From: Proteles cristata cristata
Lineage: Eukaryota; Chordata; Mammalia; Carnivora; Hyaenidae
DNA length: 64,000 bases
Assembly (NCBI GenBank): GCA_017311185.1
Contig: JAESUZ010001514.1
Span: 2,046,001 to 2,110,000, forward strand
Direction: 5' to 3'
Shown here piece after piece: positions 12,484 to 25,330 of the stretch (position 1 is the stretch's first letter; every line of letters starts with the position of its first letter). The position numbers were made by a program, and so were the translations under genes. The notes under the pieces were generated by a model, which ran no database searches, was not told where the DNA came from, and worked only from the letters and a program-made list of their open reading frames with translations.

Positions 12484-12609
12484 CTTAAGCAGGCTCCATG
12501 TCCAGCACAGAGTGCAATGCCACAGGGTTCAATCTCATGATCATGAGATCATGACCTGAGCTGAAATCAAGAGTCAGACACTTAACTGACTGAGCCACCC
12601 AGGTGCCCC
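12422..12609 (-). mobile_element. CAN-SINE with expanded GA tract
   Basis: The CT-rich region of this reverse copy has become an uninterrupted GA run (about 12437-12481, roughly 22 units), followed by AGCAGGCTCCATG and CCACCCAGGTGCCCC. Confidence 0.88.
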
Positions 12610-13149
12610 CAAACTTTCCCTGTTTTACAGAAAACTCCCTTGCTGGTAAGTGGCATAGCCACTCCATTCATTCATTGATTTATATATTGATTGACTCATT
12701 CATTTATTCATTTACTCACATCTACTGAGCACAGGCTCTGGGAGAGGTGCTGGATATGCCAAGACCAGTAAGAAAGATGAGCTTGTCCTCACGGATTATC
12801 ACAGTACAGTGGGAGCATCGTGTAAAATGTGAACCCACAATTCAAGCCATAATGAGAAGGAGGTCCCCACAGGATGGGTGAATAGGAGGGGGAGACTCGT
12901 TCTCTGAGGCTTCAGGGCCCAATCAGTACATTATTAGTAGTTGAAGATTCTCTGAGCCTCAGTTTGCCCTTTGGTAAAGTCAGGATGTCGGACCAGGGCC
13001 TCCTCGAGGCTTCCTTCCGGTGTGGCATGCTGGGTTCCGGGTCTCACAGGCAGGGAAGGATGGCAGCTGTGAGAGCCTCTGGAAATGGTAGTGCTCTCAG
13101 AGGCAGTTTTCAGAATAGGAACTGTCATGTCTTAGAAAAACTCCCTGTT

Positions 13150-14235
13150 CTCCCTTCTTCCACACTAGTCCCACGCTCACACTACTCTGACACCAGATCC
13201 GTAGGTGTATCTCCCACACTGACCAGTTCTCTGACACCAGCTGATTGCCCAACAATTCAATTCAATTCTGACACAATCTACCTGGAGTCAGCACCAGACC
13301 CCACAAGGCTTTAGTCCCACAGGACTGTCCCCACTTCAGATGCCAATCACAAGTCCCAGTTTGTCACCTATACTTCTGACTGGCTGGCTATAATGCAGGG
13401 TCCCAAGACCCCCTCCTTGGGTTTGATAATTTGCTAGAACAGCTCACAGAACTCAGGGAAATACTTACATGTACAGGCATATTATATAAAAAAAGATATG
13501 ATCGGGGCGCCTGGGTGGCTTAGTCGGTTAAGCGTCCGACTTTCGCTTAGGTCATGATCTTGCGGTTCATGGGTTCGAGCCCCGCGTCGGGCTCTGTGCT
13601 GACTGCCAGCTCGGAGCCTGGAACCTGCTTCAGAGTCTGTGTCTCCCTCTCTCTCTGACCCTCCCCTGCTCACGCTGTCTCTCTCTCTCTCCTAGAAATA
13701 AATTTAAAAAAATTAAAAAATAAAAAATAAAAAAAGATTTGATAAAAGATACAAATGTACTACTGTCAGATGAAGAATGAGATCCAGAAGGATCCTGAGA
13801 GCAGGTGCTTCTGTCCCCTAGAGTTGAGGTGTGCCACCCTCCCGGCACATGCATGTGTTCACCAAGCCAGAAACCCTCTGAGCCCTGTATTTTCGGGAAT
13901 TTTTATGAAGGCTTCGTCACATATGCATGATTGGTGATTAGCTCCCTTTCCAACCGTTCTCCCCTCATAGGAGAATGGGAAGGTGGGGCTGAAAGTTCCA
14001 AGTTTCTAATCATGGCTCTATCTTTCTGGTGATTGGCCTCCACCTAGGAGCCCACCAAGAGTCACCTCATTAGAACAAAAGACCATCTACATCCAGAAAA
14101 TGCCAAGGAATTTAAGGAGCTCTGTGTCAGAGGTTCCTATCACTCAGGAAATTATAAGAGTCCTAAGAGTTCTGTGTCAGGAAGCAGGACAAAGACCAAA
14201 TAAGTATTTCTTTTTATAAATCACAATATCACAGC
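13150..14235 (+). mobile_element. Ancient LTR-like repeat (MER21-like), split by a SINE
   Basis: Its end, GACAAAGACCAAATAAGTAT then AAATCACAATATCACAG, and GGTGATTGGCCTCCACCTAG in the middle recall MER21-type ERVL LTRs. The name is from memory and tentative. The SINE at 13504 interrupts it. No retroviral gene is seen. Confidence 0.4.
13504..13731 (+). mobile_element. Young SINEC_Fc-type SINE
   Basis: Near-consensus copy. Flanks AAAAAAGATATGAT and AAAAAAGATTTGAT are probable target duplications. Confidence 0.92.
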
Positions 14236-14556
14236 CAACTGGGGGAGAGTCATCATTGATTAATTCATGCAATAATCTGTACTGAGTACCCACTCTGTCC
14301 CAGGCACTGACTAGGTGCTGGGGCCAGTGGTTTATAAGCCAGGCAGGTATAGGCAGGCCTTGTGGGCTTTCCTAAGGAGAAAGGATACAGAATAAAACAC
14401 ACACAAATATTGAAAGGCTAGTAAGGTTGCCAGATTTAGCAAATAAACACAAGATGCCTAGTTAAATTTGAGTTTCAAGTAAGTAAGTATGTCCTAAATG
14501 TTGCCTGGGACATACTCATACTAAAATAGTATTCTTTGTTTATCTAAATTCAAATT

Positions 14557-14772
14557 TGGGGCATCTGGGTGCCTCAGTTGGTTAAGCATCCAACTCTTGA
14601 TTTTGGCTCAGGCCAGGATCTCCTGGTTTGTGAGCTCAAGCCCCAAGAGCTCAGATGAATTCTCTGTCTCCCTCTATCTCTGCCCATCCCCCACGCATGC
14701 ACTCTCACATACTCTCTCTCTCTGTCTCTCATTCAAAACAAATAAATTCAACTTAAAACATTAAAAAATATT
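14557..14772 (+). mobile_element. Older CAN-SINE
   Basis: GGGGCATCTGGGTGCCTCAG head with a shortened middle. Flanks resemble AAATTCAAATTT and AAACTCAAATTT. Confidence 0.85.
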
Positions 14773-15369
14773 TTTAAACTCAAATTTTACTGAGAATCCT
14801 AGATTTTATCTGGCAATCCTAATGGCAAATCTTCCTAATGATATCCCAGGGTTTGGGTAGGAATTTGCTAGGACATGGGGAGTTTTATTACAACCCTGGT
14901 AAACTACTGCATTCATGGTTTCACATTTCAAACCTCCACTGATTGTAATCCTATCCCAAGTGTTTTGAGGGTGCTGAGTCACCAGCCTGGGAAACTGCCC
15001 CAGACTTGAGAACTTCCAGGGAAGTGCAGGCATTACTTGCAGAGTGAACTTTAGGCTTGACCGGGAAAAAGCCGGCCATCCTTTAGCACAGGACCTTAGC
15101 AAACTCTTCAACCAGGATACGTTAACATCAGAACGTCTGCCTAAATCCTCAGCCACTTAACACCGGGATCTACAGAAACTCTTAGCACCTCTCTTCTGTT
15201 TATCCCACGAACAGAATCTAAACTGAAAGCTCAGAAGAACTTTCTTGTCCAAACCCCACACAGACGTTGTACAGCATCCATCCCGTAGAATAGATCCTTA
15301 ACAACAATATAATAATAACAATAAGGAGCAGAAGAGGCCAATAATAAGCCACAACAATGTGCCAAGAAC

Positions 15370-15490
15370 CTTGCTAGATGAGAATTAATTCTCTCCTTTA
15401 ATCTTACAACAACACTGTGCAGTAGGTATTCCTGTCCCATTTTACAAGTTAGGAAGTGAGCCCAGACAGGCTCAAAAATATGCCAAAGCA
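15370..15490 (-). mobile_element. MIR fragment
   Basis: TCTCCTTTAATCTTACAACA and CCATTTTACAAGTTAGGAAG match reverse-complement MIR text. Confidence 0.55.
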
Positions 15491-15545
15491 CTATTCTTAA
15501 GAAGTAACAGACCAAAAAAAAAAAAATTTTTTTTTAAAAAGGGGA

Positions 15546-15766
15546 GGGGCGCCTGGGTGGCTCCGTTAAGCGTCCGACTTCAGCTCAGGTCATGATCTCA
15601 CAGTTTGTGGGTTCAAGCCCCGTGTCTGGCTCTGTGCTGACAGCTCAGAGCCTGGAGCCTGTTTCAGATTCTGTGTCTCCCTCTCTCTCTGCCCCTCCTC
15701 CACTCGTGCTCTGTCTTCTCTCTGTCTCAAAAATAAATAAAACAAAAAAAAAATTAAAAAGAAAAA
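15546..15766 (+). mobile_element. SINEC_Fc-type SINE
   Basis: Head lacks a few bases after GGCTC (CTCCGTTAAGCG). Flanks AAGAAGTAACAGA and AAGAAGTCACAGA differ by one base. Confidence 0.9.
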
Positions 15767-15889
15767 AAAAGAAGTCACAGAGTCATGACTCACACTCAGA
15801 TCTGACCTCAAAGCTTAACCTGTTTATTCTCTGCTCTATGACTTGAAATGACCATTGATAAATAGCATCTAGTCCAATGCCCTCATTTT

Positions 15890-16220
15890 ATAGATAGGAG
15901 GAAGTAGAGAATTGATGAGCAGTGAAGAGCATGGGCAGAAGGCCAGGGTGCCTGAATTCAAATATCCACTCTGCCACTTCCTATCAGAGTGGCTCTGAGC
16001 AAGTTACTAACCTTTCTGGGGTGTGTTGTTGTTGTTGTTTTGTTTTTGTTTGTTTTTGTTTTTAAGTAGGCTTCATACCCAGCACAGAGTCCAACTCATG
16101 ACCTGAGTTGAGATCAAGAGTCAGAAGCTTAACTGACTGAGCCACCCAGGTGCCCCATCCTTTCTGGGTTTTAGTTTCACCATCTGTGAAACAGGGATAA
16201 TCAGTTATGTCATAAGACTG
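15890..16220 (+). mobile_element. MIR split by a SINE
   Basis: MIR text (GTGAAGAGCATGGGCAGAAG, CACTCTGCCACTTCCTATCA, AAGTTACTAACCTTTCTGGG) is interrupted by a SINE at 16025-16156. It resumes as TTTAGTTTCACCATCTGTGA. Confidence 0.7.
16025..16156 (-). mobile_element. Short CAN-SINE inside a MIR
   Basis: A (TTG)n-rich left end, then AGTAGGCTTCATACCCAGC to CCACCCAGGTGCCCC. CCTTTCTGGG before and TCCTTTCTGGG after are the target duplication. Confidence 0.85.
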
Positions 16221-16446
16221 TGGAATCCGTGCTGGCTACAATTAAAGTCTAGAGAGAGTTGAAGGGAGAACAGACCCCAGTCCATTTGAAAGTCCCCTGG
16301 ATGCAGAACCACGCCCCAAGGGGAAACGAGGGCAAGATGCACCCCACGAAGAATCCAGCCCAGTGTGTTTCCAAGAAAACTATCACCCCAGAGACCAAAG
16401 TCTGTGCTTCTTATCTTTCCAATGAACCTACGTCAGAAAGATGACC

Positions 16447-16669
16447 GGGGGCACCTGGGTGGCTCAGTTGGTTGAACATCCAACTCTTGATTTCGGCTCA
16501 GGTCATGATCTCACAGTTCGAGAGTTCAAGCCCTCCATCGGGCTCTGCACTGGCAGTGTGGAGCCTGCTTGAGATTCTTACTCTCTCCTTCTCTCTCTGC
16601 CCCTCCCATACTCACTCTATCTCTTTCTCTTAAAATAAATACATAAACATTATAAAAAAAAAAAAAAAA
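16447..16669 (+). mobile_element. CAN-SINE
   Basis: GGGGGCACCTGGGTGGCTCAG head, long A tail. Flanks AGAAAGATGACC and AAAAAGATGACC are the target duplication. Confidence 0.9.
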
Positions 16670-17371
16670 GATGACCCGCTTGAATTCCTGCATTTGTGGA
16701 TGGGAGGTTCTAGCTCTGCCCTAACTCCTCAGTGACTTTGGACAAGCCCCTTCTCAAGCTCTTGTGGCTCTAGGCTCCTCCTCTGTTAAATGAGACAGAT
16801 GAGATCATCTCTGAGACCTTCTCTCTCCCCTCTTAACCTTATGACCCTTAATCTGAAATAAGGCCAGAGGTAAGGTGAGCAAAATCACATAATGTCCAGG
16901 CTGCATCTTAGAAATGATTGAACACAGGCTCCTGGTTGGGGCCTTGCTGCAATACGTGAGACCCACTTGGGCCCTGCTCTCATGGGGTGAACCTTCTTTT
17001 GGGCAAGACAGTGTTAAAGGAATTAAGCATAATCCTTGCTGGTGAGTCTTTTACGCCAAGTATTTACTGAGCATCTGGTTTGTGCCAGACATTTGCAGGG
17101 ATAAAGTGGAGAATAAGGCAGCCATGATCCCTGGCCCCCAGGCTTATTATGATAAACGGTTTTAGGAAGGAGACTGTCCCAGAGAGATCTGGGAGGGCCT
17201 CCATGAAGAAGTGACCTTTAGGCTGAGATCTAAAGGATAACTAGGAGTTGGCCTTGGGGCAGAGGGCCATGGGAGATCTGCAGAAAGTGTTTTGTCTTGG
17301 TGATCAAAGAGATCTTTATCAGAGCTGCCAGTAGAATCTCGAGGAAGGCTGGACTCACAAACAAGAACCAA

Positions 17372-17592
17372 GGGGCACCTGGGCGGCTCATTTGGCTAAG
17401 TGTCTGACTCTTGGTTTTGGCTCAGGTCCTGGCCTCTTGGTTTTGTGGGTTTGAGCCCCATGTCAGGGTCTGCACTGATAGAAGGGAGCCTGCTTGGGAT
17501 TCTCTCTCTCCCCCTCTCTCTGCCCCTTCCCCATGCATGCTGTCTCTCTCTCAAAATAAATGAATAAACTTAAAAAAAAATTTTTTTTTAAG
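17372..17592 (+). mobile_element. CAN-SINE
   Basis: GGGGCACCTGGGCGGCTCATT head, a body with TTGAGCCCCATGTCAGG, and an AAATAAATGAATAAAC tail. Confidence 0.88.
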
Positions 17593-17814
17593 ATAAAACA
17601 AGAGCCCAGTGCTTAACCATGTAGTAGGGTTAACATTTCCAGTAACGACACAGGCTGCCATCACGTGTCTCCTGATGTAAGGCACAGAGATAACCACGAT
17701 ACCACCTCTATTGTTACTGCCGATAGAAATACGTGACCTGATTCTAATCATGAAGACACAGAGGAGCCCACATGGAGGGACATTTCTGCCAAGTGTTTGG
17801 CCTGCACCCTTCAA

Positions 17815-18235
17815 GAGCATCAGCGTCATGGAAATAAAGACAGACTGAAGAAATGGTTCAGATTTGAGGGATCTAAAGAGATAGTGTAACTATCTGGGTG
17901 TAACTGAGGCAACTGGCAAAAACTGAATAGGGACCGCTGATTAGATGATTGCATCAGCGTTATGTTTCCTGAATGTCGTGACTGTAGTGTGAATATGGAA
18001 GAGATGTCCTCGCTCTGGAAATACACAGCATGTCTGGAAATACAGTTCATGCTATCGACTCCCATATGGGTCAGAGAAAATGGAGAGAGAAAGCAGATGG
18101 GGTAAGGTGTGAACAATTGCTGGATTTGATGAGAGAAAGGTAGTTGTTTGTACTATTTTTAAAGTCTTCTGATAGGTTTGGATTTTTTTTTCCAAAATAA
18201 AATGTTACAAGTAAATAAATAAAGAGAAGTGCCAA
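17815..18235 (+). mobile_element. LINE-like 3' end, family uncertain
   Basis: Text such as GACTGTAGTGTGAATATGGA, then GTTTGTACTATTTTTAAAG and a final AAAATAAAATGTT run, resembles the tail of an old high-copy element. It lies 110 bp past the exon 1 donor. Confidence 0.4.
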
Positions 18236-18329
18236 ACCATCACCAGCCCAGTCTTGATGGCCACAGCTCCCTGCCCCACTTGTATGCACCGGGACTCCGT
18301 GGAATAATGCCTCCCCACCCTCCTTCTTA

Positions 18330-19080
<751 letters not shown>

Positions 19081-19168
19081 ACCTTGGCCTAAGAGCCGAG
19101 ACGGGCTTTCTAAATGGAGCAGGAGGTGGAGCCGAACTAAAAACAACCCGGAAGCAGAGGCTGCCCAC

Positions 19169-19245
19169 AGGCAGCACAGGGAACACCTGCTCTAGGTGTG
19201 TTTTCACCTACACTCAGGCAGCACACCTGCTCCTGGAGGTGTGTA
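19169..19245. repeat. Duplicated segment with palindromic AGGTGT pairs
   Basis: AGGCAGCAC occurs at 19169 and 19216. Each copy is followed by an inverted pair: ACACCT (19183-19188) with AGGTGT (19194-19199), then CACACCT (19222-19228) with AGGTGTG (19237-19243). AGGTGTG resembles a T-box half-site and CACCTG is an E-box. It sits about 350-430 bp upstream of the PDE6A ATG. Confidence 0.6.
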
Positions 19246-19855
19246 TTCTCTGCCCCGGAGGGTGTTTTTCTGCCGCGGTCGACACAGAAGCCGGCATTTG
19301 CTGCTTAGGAGATTCATTCACCTTTTTTGGAGATCGGAAGAGCCAGCAACTCTGCGCCCACTTTCCTCCCTGGCAGGAATGGCTACAGCTGAGAAAGACT
19401 GCCCCCCCAGCTCCCATCCCCGGACGCCTCACCCCACCCTCCTGCGTCCCCCCACCCACCCCAGCTGCGTTCCCAGGGCCTCCCCGGGACAGCTTCACCG
19501 CGCATGCTCACCATCCAGCCTGCTTCCCTGTGTCCGTCACGAGTCTGGCCTGTGCGCGCTCCCGGTTTCTGACGCTGCATCTTTCCCAGCTTTAGAGTTC
19601 GACGATTCTTTAATTTTAGGATTCGAGGGGCCCTGGAAAAAAACGACACCTTGGATGCTTTTTCTTTCATTACAAAATACATGTTCACTGTAGAAACTGC
19701 ACAAAGATCATTAAAGTCACTCATATTCTTGCTACTCATAAGTAACCTCTAGTAGAACGTGTTTATTTCTGTTCTTTTTGTAGAGGCTTACCTCTAAAAT
19801 CTATTTCCCTTCACCACTCTCGAGCCCCTTCCTCATGAGATCTTTCTCTTGGTAC

Positions 19856-19859
19856 TTTT

Positions 19860-19919
<60 letters not shown>

Positions 19920-19921
19920 TC
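19856..19921. repeat. (CTTT)n microsatellite
   Basis: About 16 uninterrupted CTTT units, about 1.04 kb upstream of the PDE6A start codon. It abuts the tail end of the reverse SINE at 19922 and probably grew from it. Confidence 0.97.
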
Positions 19922-20119
19922 GTCTTATTTATTTAGTTTTGAGGGATAGCACACAAGCAGGGGAGAGGCAGAGAAAGAGGGAGACACAGGATCTGAAGCA
20001 GGTTCCAGGCTCTGAGCTGTCAGCACAGAGCCTGACGCGGAGATTAAAGTCACAAACCATGAGGTCATGACCTGAGCCGAAGTTGGACACTTCACCAACA
20101 GAGCCACCCAGGTGCCCCA
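19922..20119 (-). mobile_element. CAN-SINE attached to the CTTT tract
   Basis: Reverse copy from GTCTTATTTATTTAGTTTTG to CCACCCAGGTGCCCC. Confidence 0.9.
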
Positions 20120-20904
20120 CCTTTTGGCACTTTAATGTGGTTTTTCTGACTACAATCCATACCTTTTTGGATTGTCAGTCAGAAACGAACACAACAGTCT
20201 AGATGCTATTGGCTCTTTTTGAATCTTGAAATACCTGAGTCTTGACTGAAGTACCCTCCTTCCAGAACACCTGGGGAGAAGGAGAACATTCTCTTTCTGA
20301 GATGAAAATGTACTTTCATTTCTATGAGTAGAGCTGCGAGAACCTGGTATCTGTGTTGTAAACACTGTGGAATGCAAGCTAATAGACTGTTGCTGGCACT
20401 TTGAACTTTGCAAATGAACTTTAATGGAAAGCAGATTACTTCCTTTATTGTAGCTTGTAATATTCTCAGGGATTGCGCCCATTCAGCACTATGTACACAG
20501 GTGGCCCCTTGGTCTGGCGGGCCATGCAGCCACCGGAATTTCTCCAAACGTGCTCACCATAAATAACGTGAGTCCTCTGTCTGGAAGGCTCTCTCCCAGC
20601 TCTCCGCACACCACCTCCTTCTCGACCAAAGTGTCATGCTCGTCATCCCTAGTCGTCTGATCCCAAGTATGTGCCCTCCTCAGGTCCTGCCTGTCACATC
20701 ATCCTATTTATTTCTTCTATTACATTTATTACTCCTAGAAATTACCTTGTTTGTTTTTTTTTTCCTTTGTCTATTGTTTGTCTTCCCATCTCTACTGTGA
20801 GTTCCATGAGGACAGGACCTGCCAGGACTGATTCCCTAGGCCTTGCAATGCTGTCCAGCACATTCCTGATGCACAGTAAAAATTTGTTTTCTTTGTAAGT
20901 CTGT

Positions 20905-21345
20905 GATGGTTCAGTTTCTATGCCAACTTGCTGGAGCTAAAAGTACCCAGATAGCTGGTAAAACATTATTTCTGGGTGTGTCTATGAGGGTGTTTTTAGA
21001 AGAAATTGGCATCTCTAAAGCAGGTCTCCCTCCCCAGTGCAGGTGGGCCTCGTCTAATCAGTGGAGGGCCTGAAAAGAACAAAAAGGTGGAGGCAGGGTG
21101 AACGTGCCCTCCATCTGAAGTAGGACATCCACCTTCTCCTGCCCTTGGATATTGGCATCCCTGGTTCTCAGATTCAGATCAGGACGTATATTGTTGGCCC
21201 CCTGGTTCTCGGGCTTTTGGACTCAGACTGAATTATACCAATGGCTCTCTTGGTTCTCCAGTTTGCAGACAGCAGACTGTGGGACTTCTTGGTCTCCATA
21301 ACCACACGAGCCAATTCTCTAGAGAACTCTGACTAATACAAAATA
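20905..21345 (+). mobile_element. High-copy mammalian interspersed repeat, family not named
   Basis: Begins GTGATGGTTCAGTTTCTATG and ends GAGAACTCTGACTAATACAA, with GTGGGCCTCGTCTAATCAGT inside. I recognise this as a repeat seen at many mammalian loci, perhaps LTR-derived, but cannot assign the family safely. Confidence 0.5.
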
Positions 21346-21584
21346 AAAACTCATGTATTCTTGAGTACAACTTAGAAAATACAAGAAGACACAAAGGAAA
21401 AAATTGAAGTCAAATGTAATCTCAGATATTATCATTGCCAATATTTTTGGATATTTTTAAATATGTGGAATATATATATATTCTCCAGGAAAATATTAAG
21501 ATATATTTTATCTACAAGATTTAACATATATTTTAAAGACTTATATATAAATCTTTAAATCTATGTATATATAAATATATACCT

Positions 21585-21800
21585 ATTGTCAACCTTGGCA
21601 CTATCAACATTGGGGCCCAGTAATTCTTTGTTGTGGGGACTGTCTTATATATTGGAGAATGTCTATTTAGCAGCATCCCTGGGCTCCACCTACTCGCCCC
21701 AGTAGATTTCTCCTTCAAGTTGTAACAACCAAAAATGAATCCAGACATTTCTAAATGTCCTCTTGAGTCAACATCATCTCTGCTGAGAGCCACAGCTCTA
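21585..21800. mobile_element. hAT-type nonautonomous DNA element, probable
   Basis: CAACCTTGGCACTATCAACA to GTTGTAACAACCAAAAATGA and a final GAGAGCCACAG resembles Charlie-group MER elements. Confidence 0.55.
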
Positions 21801-23084
21801 AAGTTAGATATTTAGGTTGCTTATAACTTTTTAGTATTGTAAATAATGCTGTAATGAACACCCTTATATTTTTAAGTAAAAATACCTAGACGTGAGATCC
21901 CAGGCCCAAAGAGCTTATGGCTCTGTAAGGGTTTGGAGAAATAATGCTATTTTTGCTCTCCAAGGCCATACGAGGGTGTATCAGACTGTTCTTACCCCCA
22001 CTCCTCCCCTCAGTAAGTAAGCAATTTTTCTTAATTCTGGCAGTAACAGATCTCCAGAATGTGGCCCCAATACTGTTTCTGCTTTGCTTTTCACAATTTC
22101 TCTATGAGGCCTCTAAGCTCAACCCTAGTGTTATTCCTTTTTTCCCAGGTTTTGCACCTTTATTCTTTACTGTGCCCTCTGCCTGTCCCTTCTACCCAGT
22201 CCAAATGCCATTCCCTCCATGGAGTTTTTGATATCCTAGCTAGACTCTTTTCCTATTTGGAATCCCCAAGCTGTTGGTTTCCTTCCATCCTGATGGGCAT
22301 TTCTACGTTCTAGGCCGTTTTACTTCTGCACGTCTGTACTCTCATCAAACTCAAGCTCTTTGAGGATAGGAGTAAAACTTCATCTGTTTTCAAAATCTCC
22401 ACAAAAGCCCAGCTCACGTGATTTCTCATAATATACCCACCAGGCTTGGTTCTGGTTGGGAATATGAGCCACTTTTCTGCACGAAATCTACTTTTACCTC
22501 ATTTTTCATTATGCCCGAATGAAGAAACCAAGCCTACTGAAAGACTTCGGTTCTAATTGTTGGGTAGGAACAGACAAGCAGACATTTGCAGCATGCTTGC
22601 TAAATGGGCCTGATTTCAGGATACCAGGAGAAGGAAAGCTAAAGCTTCTTTCATGGGGAGGATGGGCTACCTGTGGGGTTAGGAAAGACTTTTCTGTGTA
22701 GCCTAGTCTAAAAAAGAACATGTACTACTAGGCAGAAGAAAACAGGACTGTAGGCTCAGCAATGCCGCTGATTCATTCTGTGACCTTGAAAAAGTCCTGT
22801 CCTCTCTGAAGGCTTTGTTGATTTCCCTATCCCCAAAGCAAGACTTCCCTACCCACAAAACATCTAATAAGGTATCTCTAGCACTCCTGGGTCCATGACT
22901 CCAGATGGGCTCAGAGCGAGGGAGGACTGGCCAGGAATGGCTGACCTGTCCATTCCTGATCAGAAGCCTTCCTAAAGCATTCTCTGGAAAGAATAGCTGG
23001 AACTATTTATTTGCAAGAATCTCTATTCCAAGATCCACGTTTCACACGTGAAGAAACTGAAAAGTTTTGAAAAGTTAGGTGAAG

Positions 23085-23435
23085 TGACTTGAAATTTTTT
23101 AAATTTAATTCATGTAACATGAAATTCACCCCTTTAAAGTGTACAGTTCAGTGGTTTGTAGGATATTTGTTATGGTACGCTCCCACTAATCTACTTTCTC
23201 ATCCGCTGGTGACCACTAATCTATCTTCTCTCTCTAATGATGTACCTCTTCTGATCATTTTATATCAGTGGAATTATACAATATGTGGCTCTTGCATCTG
23301 ACTACTTTCACTTCGCATAATGTTTTCAAGGTTCACCCATGTTGTAGCATGCATCAGAACCCCATTCCTCTTTATGATCTTATGTAGTCAACTGTAGTGG
23401 GTATATACCCAACAGTATAATTGCTGGGTCCATAG
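23085..23435 (-). mobile_element. L1 3' fragment
   Basis: TGAAATTCACCCCTTTAAAG and TACAGTTCAGTGGTTTGTAG, then GGGTATATACCCAACAGTAT and ATTGCTGGGTC, match reverse-complement L1. Confidence 0.7.
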
Positions 23436-23799
23436 GTGATTTTAAGGCTCTGAGTTTGGAGGTAAAGAGAGGGAATAAAGGAAAGAAATAGGACAAAGCA
23501 AGGAACTAACTGGGTCAAGGAGAGGCGTTTGTGGAAAGGTGTTTGGTGAGGCAGGTTTTTGGAAGGAATAGGAATGGTCAGCATATTAGAGCCATAAACA
23601 ATGTTGGGTGGAAGTTCTCCACAAGGCTCCCCATTTTGGATCCCTCCAGTTAATAGCAAGAGTAAAGGAACCAGGGACATTCAATTGGGAGGAAGCTCTG
23701 AGAGGCTGTTGGGGGTGGAGAGTGTGCCAGTTTGTTCAGGGAGGACCGAGAGAGTAGGCCAGAGGTAGAGGCTATTATAACAAGGCAGTACTCAGAATG

Positions 23800-23990
23800 C
23801 TTAAGAGGTGGAGTTTGGAACTCAGACCTGGGGCTGACTCTGGGCCTGTCATTTACTATCTGTGTAAATTATTTAATTTCTCCTGACCCTTGTTGTGCTT
23901 ACATGTAAAATTAGAATGCTTTTACATGACTGTTGTGGAGATTAAGTGAGATAGTTTATAGTAGAGTGCAAAGCTGTGTACCCAGGGTAC
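23800..23990 (+). mobile_element. MIR fragment
   Basis: GAACTCAGACCTGGGGCTGA followed by GTCATTTACTATCTGTGTAA and TGTTGTGGAGATTAAGTGAG fits MIR. Confidence 0.6.
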
Positions 23991-25109
23991 ATTAAGCTGA
24001 GCCCTATGAAATTGCCCCTATTTGACTATTTTTGACCTACACAATGGCAATTTCATACAGCTTAATTCAATAGTAGTTATCCAATCATCCTTGGTTATCA
24101 TAATGTTCAAAGATTAAGTGAATTACCTTAAAGACAGGGTGCTGCCCTTCATTGAAGGCAGGCAAGCTGAGGACAGGGCAAAGAGATTTCAAACACCAGC
24201 GTTAGGAAGATGAATCTGGATTTAAAATAGGATTAAAAACGTGTGAGACACCCAAGCATAAATCTAACAATGTACAAAGCTTTGCTCTAGAAAGAAATAA
24301 AAAGTCCTTTATTTCATTTTATTAAAAAAAAAAAAAAAAGGAAGATGAATCTGGGGCTAGCAAGTCAGTAGGGAAGCTGTTGCAATCTTCCCAGCACAAA
24401 GGAACAGGTCTAGGATGGGGTTTGAGGAAGCAGAGAGAAGTGGACACAGAAGCAAGAAGAAGAGTGTGGAAGACTTTCCTTTCTGGCTGACTGGGAAAGA
24501 GAGACATGAAAAAGAGTGGTGTAGGCCTGGGTAATTCATGTGTTTTTGGGCCCCTCCAGGAAGCTCGGCACTGAGGGTTTCAGCACATTTCACTGGTGTC
24601 AAATGTTGACTGAGCCTCCATTTCCTGGTTGAAAGACTTTTCTCTCCTGGCTTGTCAAACCCCATGTCATAGGTGAAGGAAGGAAAGGTTGGCTCCATCC
24701 TTATAACTGCTGGAACAGTCTGGTTGGTCTCCACCCTCATTTATACTTACCTTGGCTCATTCCCATGTTTCACTTACCCTTGACCTACAGTTGTTATAAG
24801 TTTCTAATTGTCCGGCCATCTGTGGACTTAGTAACTTTATTCAACTACTTGGGTTACCTGTTGGTCTGTCCCTGAAGCTTGGCTAGTGTGTGATGTTCTC
24901 CTTGTTTGAACTTTGAGGGTCTAATATGGGTCAATGGATGAGCCTGGTAAAAGTTTGTCCTATGTGCATTTTAACCTTCTGTGCATTTTCCTAAAACTCA
25001 GATTCTGAAAGGTATCTGCAACTCAGAAATGGTTAGGAACTCTGGGGACTCCTGAAAAGACAGGTAAAATTAGGTACTGAATACCTGCCTTGTGGCCATA
25101 GTTGCAGAA

Positions 25110-25330
25110 AAGGCAATGGGCAGGAGAGTACACCTGGGCTTTGGATCCAAAGTGGGTTGAGTTTGAATCCTCTTCCTCTCATTCACAAACTTTGACATTT
25201 GGCAAATTACTTAACCTCTGGCCCCAGTTTTCTCATTTGCAAATTGTGGATAACAATGATACTTATTTTATAGAGGTGTTGTAAGGATTGGAGGCAGTGT
25301 ATCTATTGAACTTCATTGATGGCCAGTTCT
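25110..25330 (+). mobile_element. MIR
   Basis: TGGGTTGAGTTTGAATCCTC, CAAATTACTTAACCTCTGGC and GAGGTGTTGTAAGGATTGGA follow the MIR consensus order. Confidence 0.7.

Noticed and set aside
19196..19739. 118-165 codon ORFs upstream of PDE6A
   Set aside because: Overlapping frames on both strands in C-rich DNA, with no recognisable domain, start context or splice signals.
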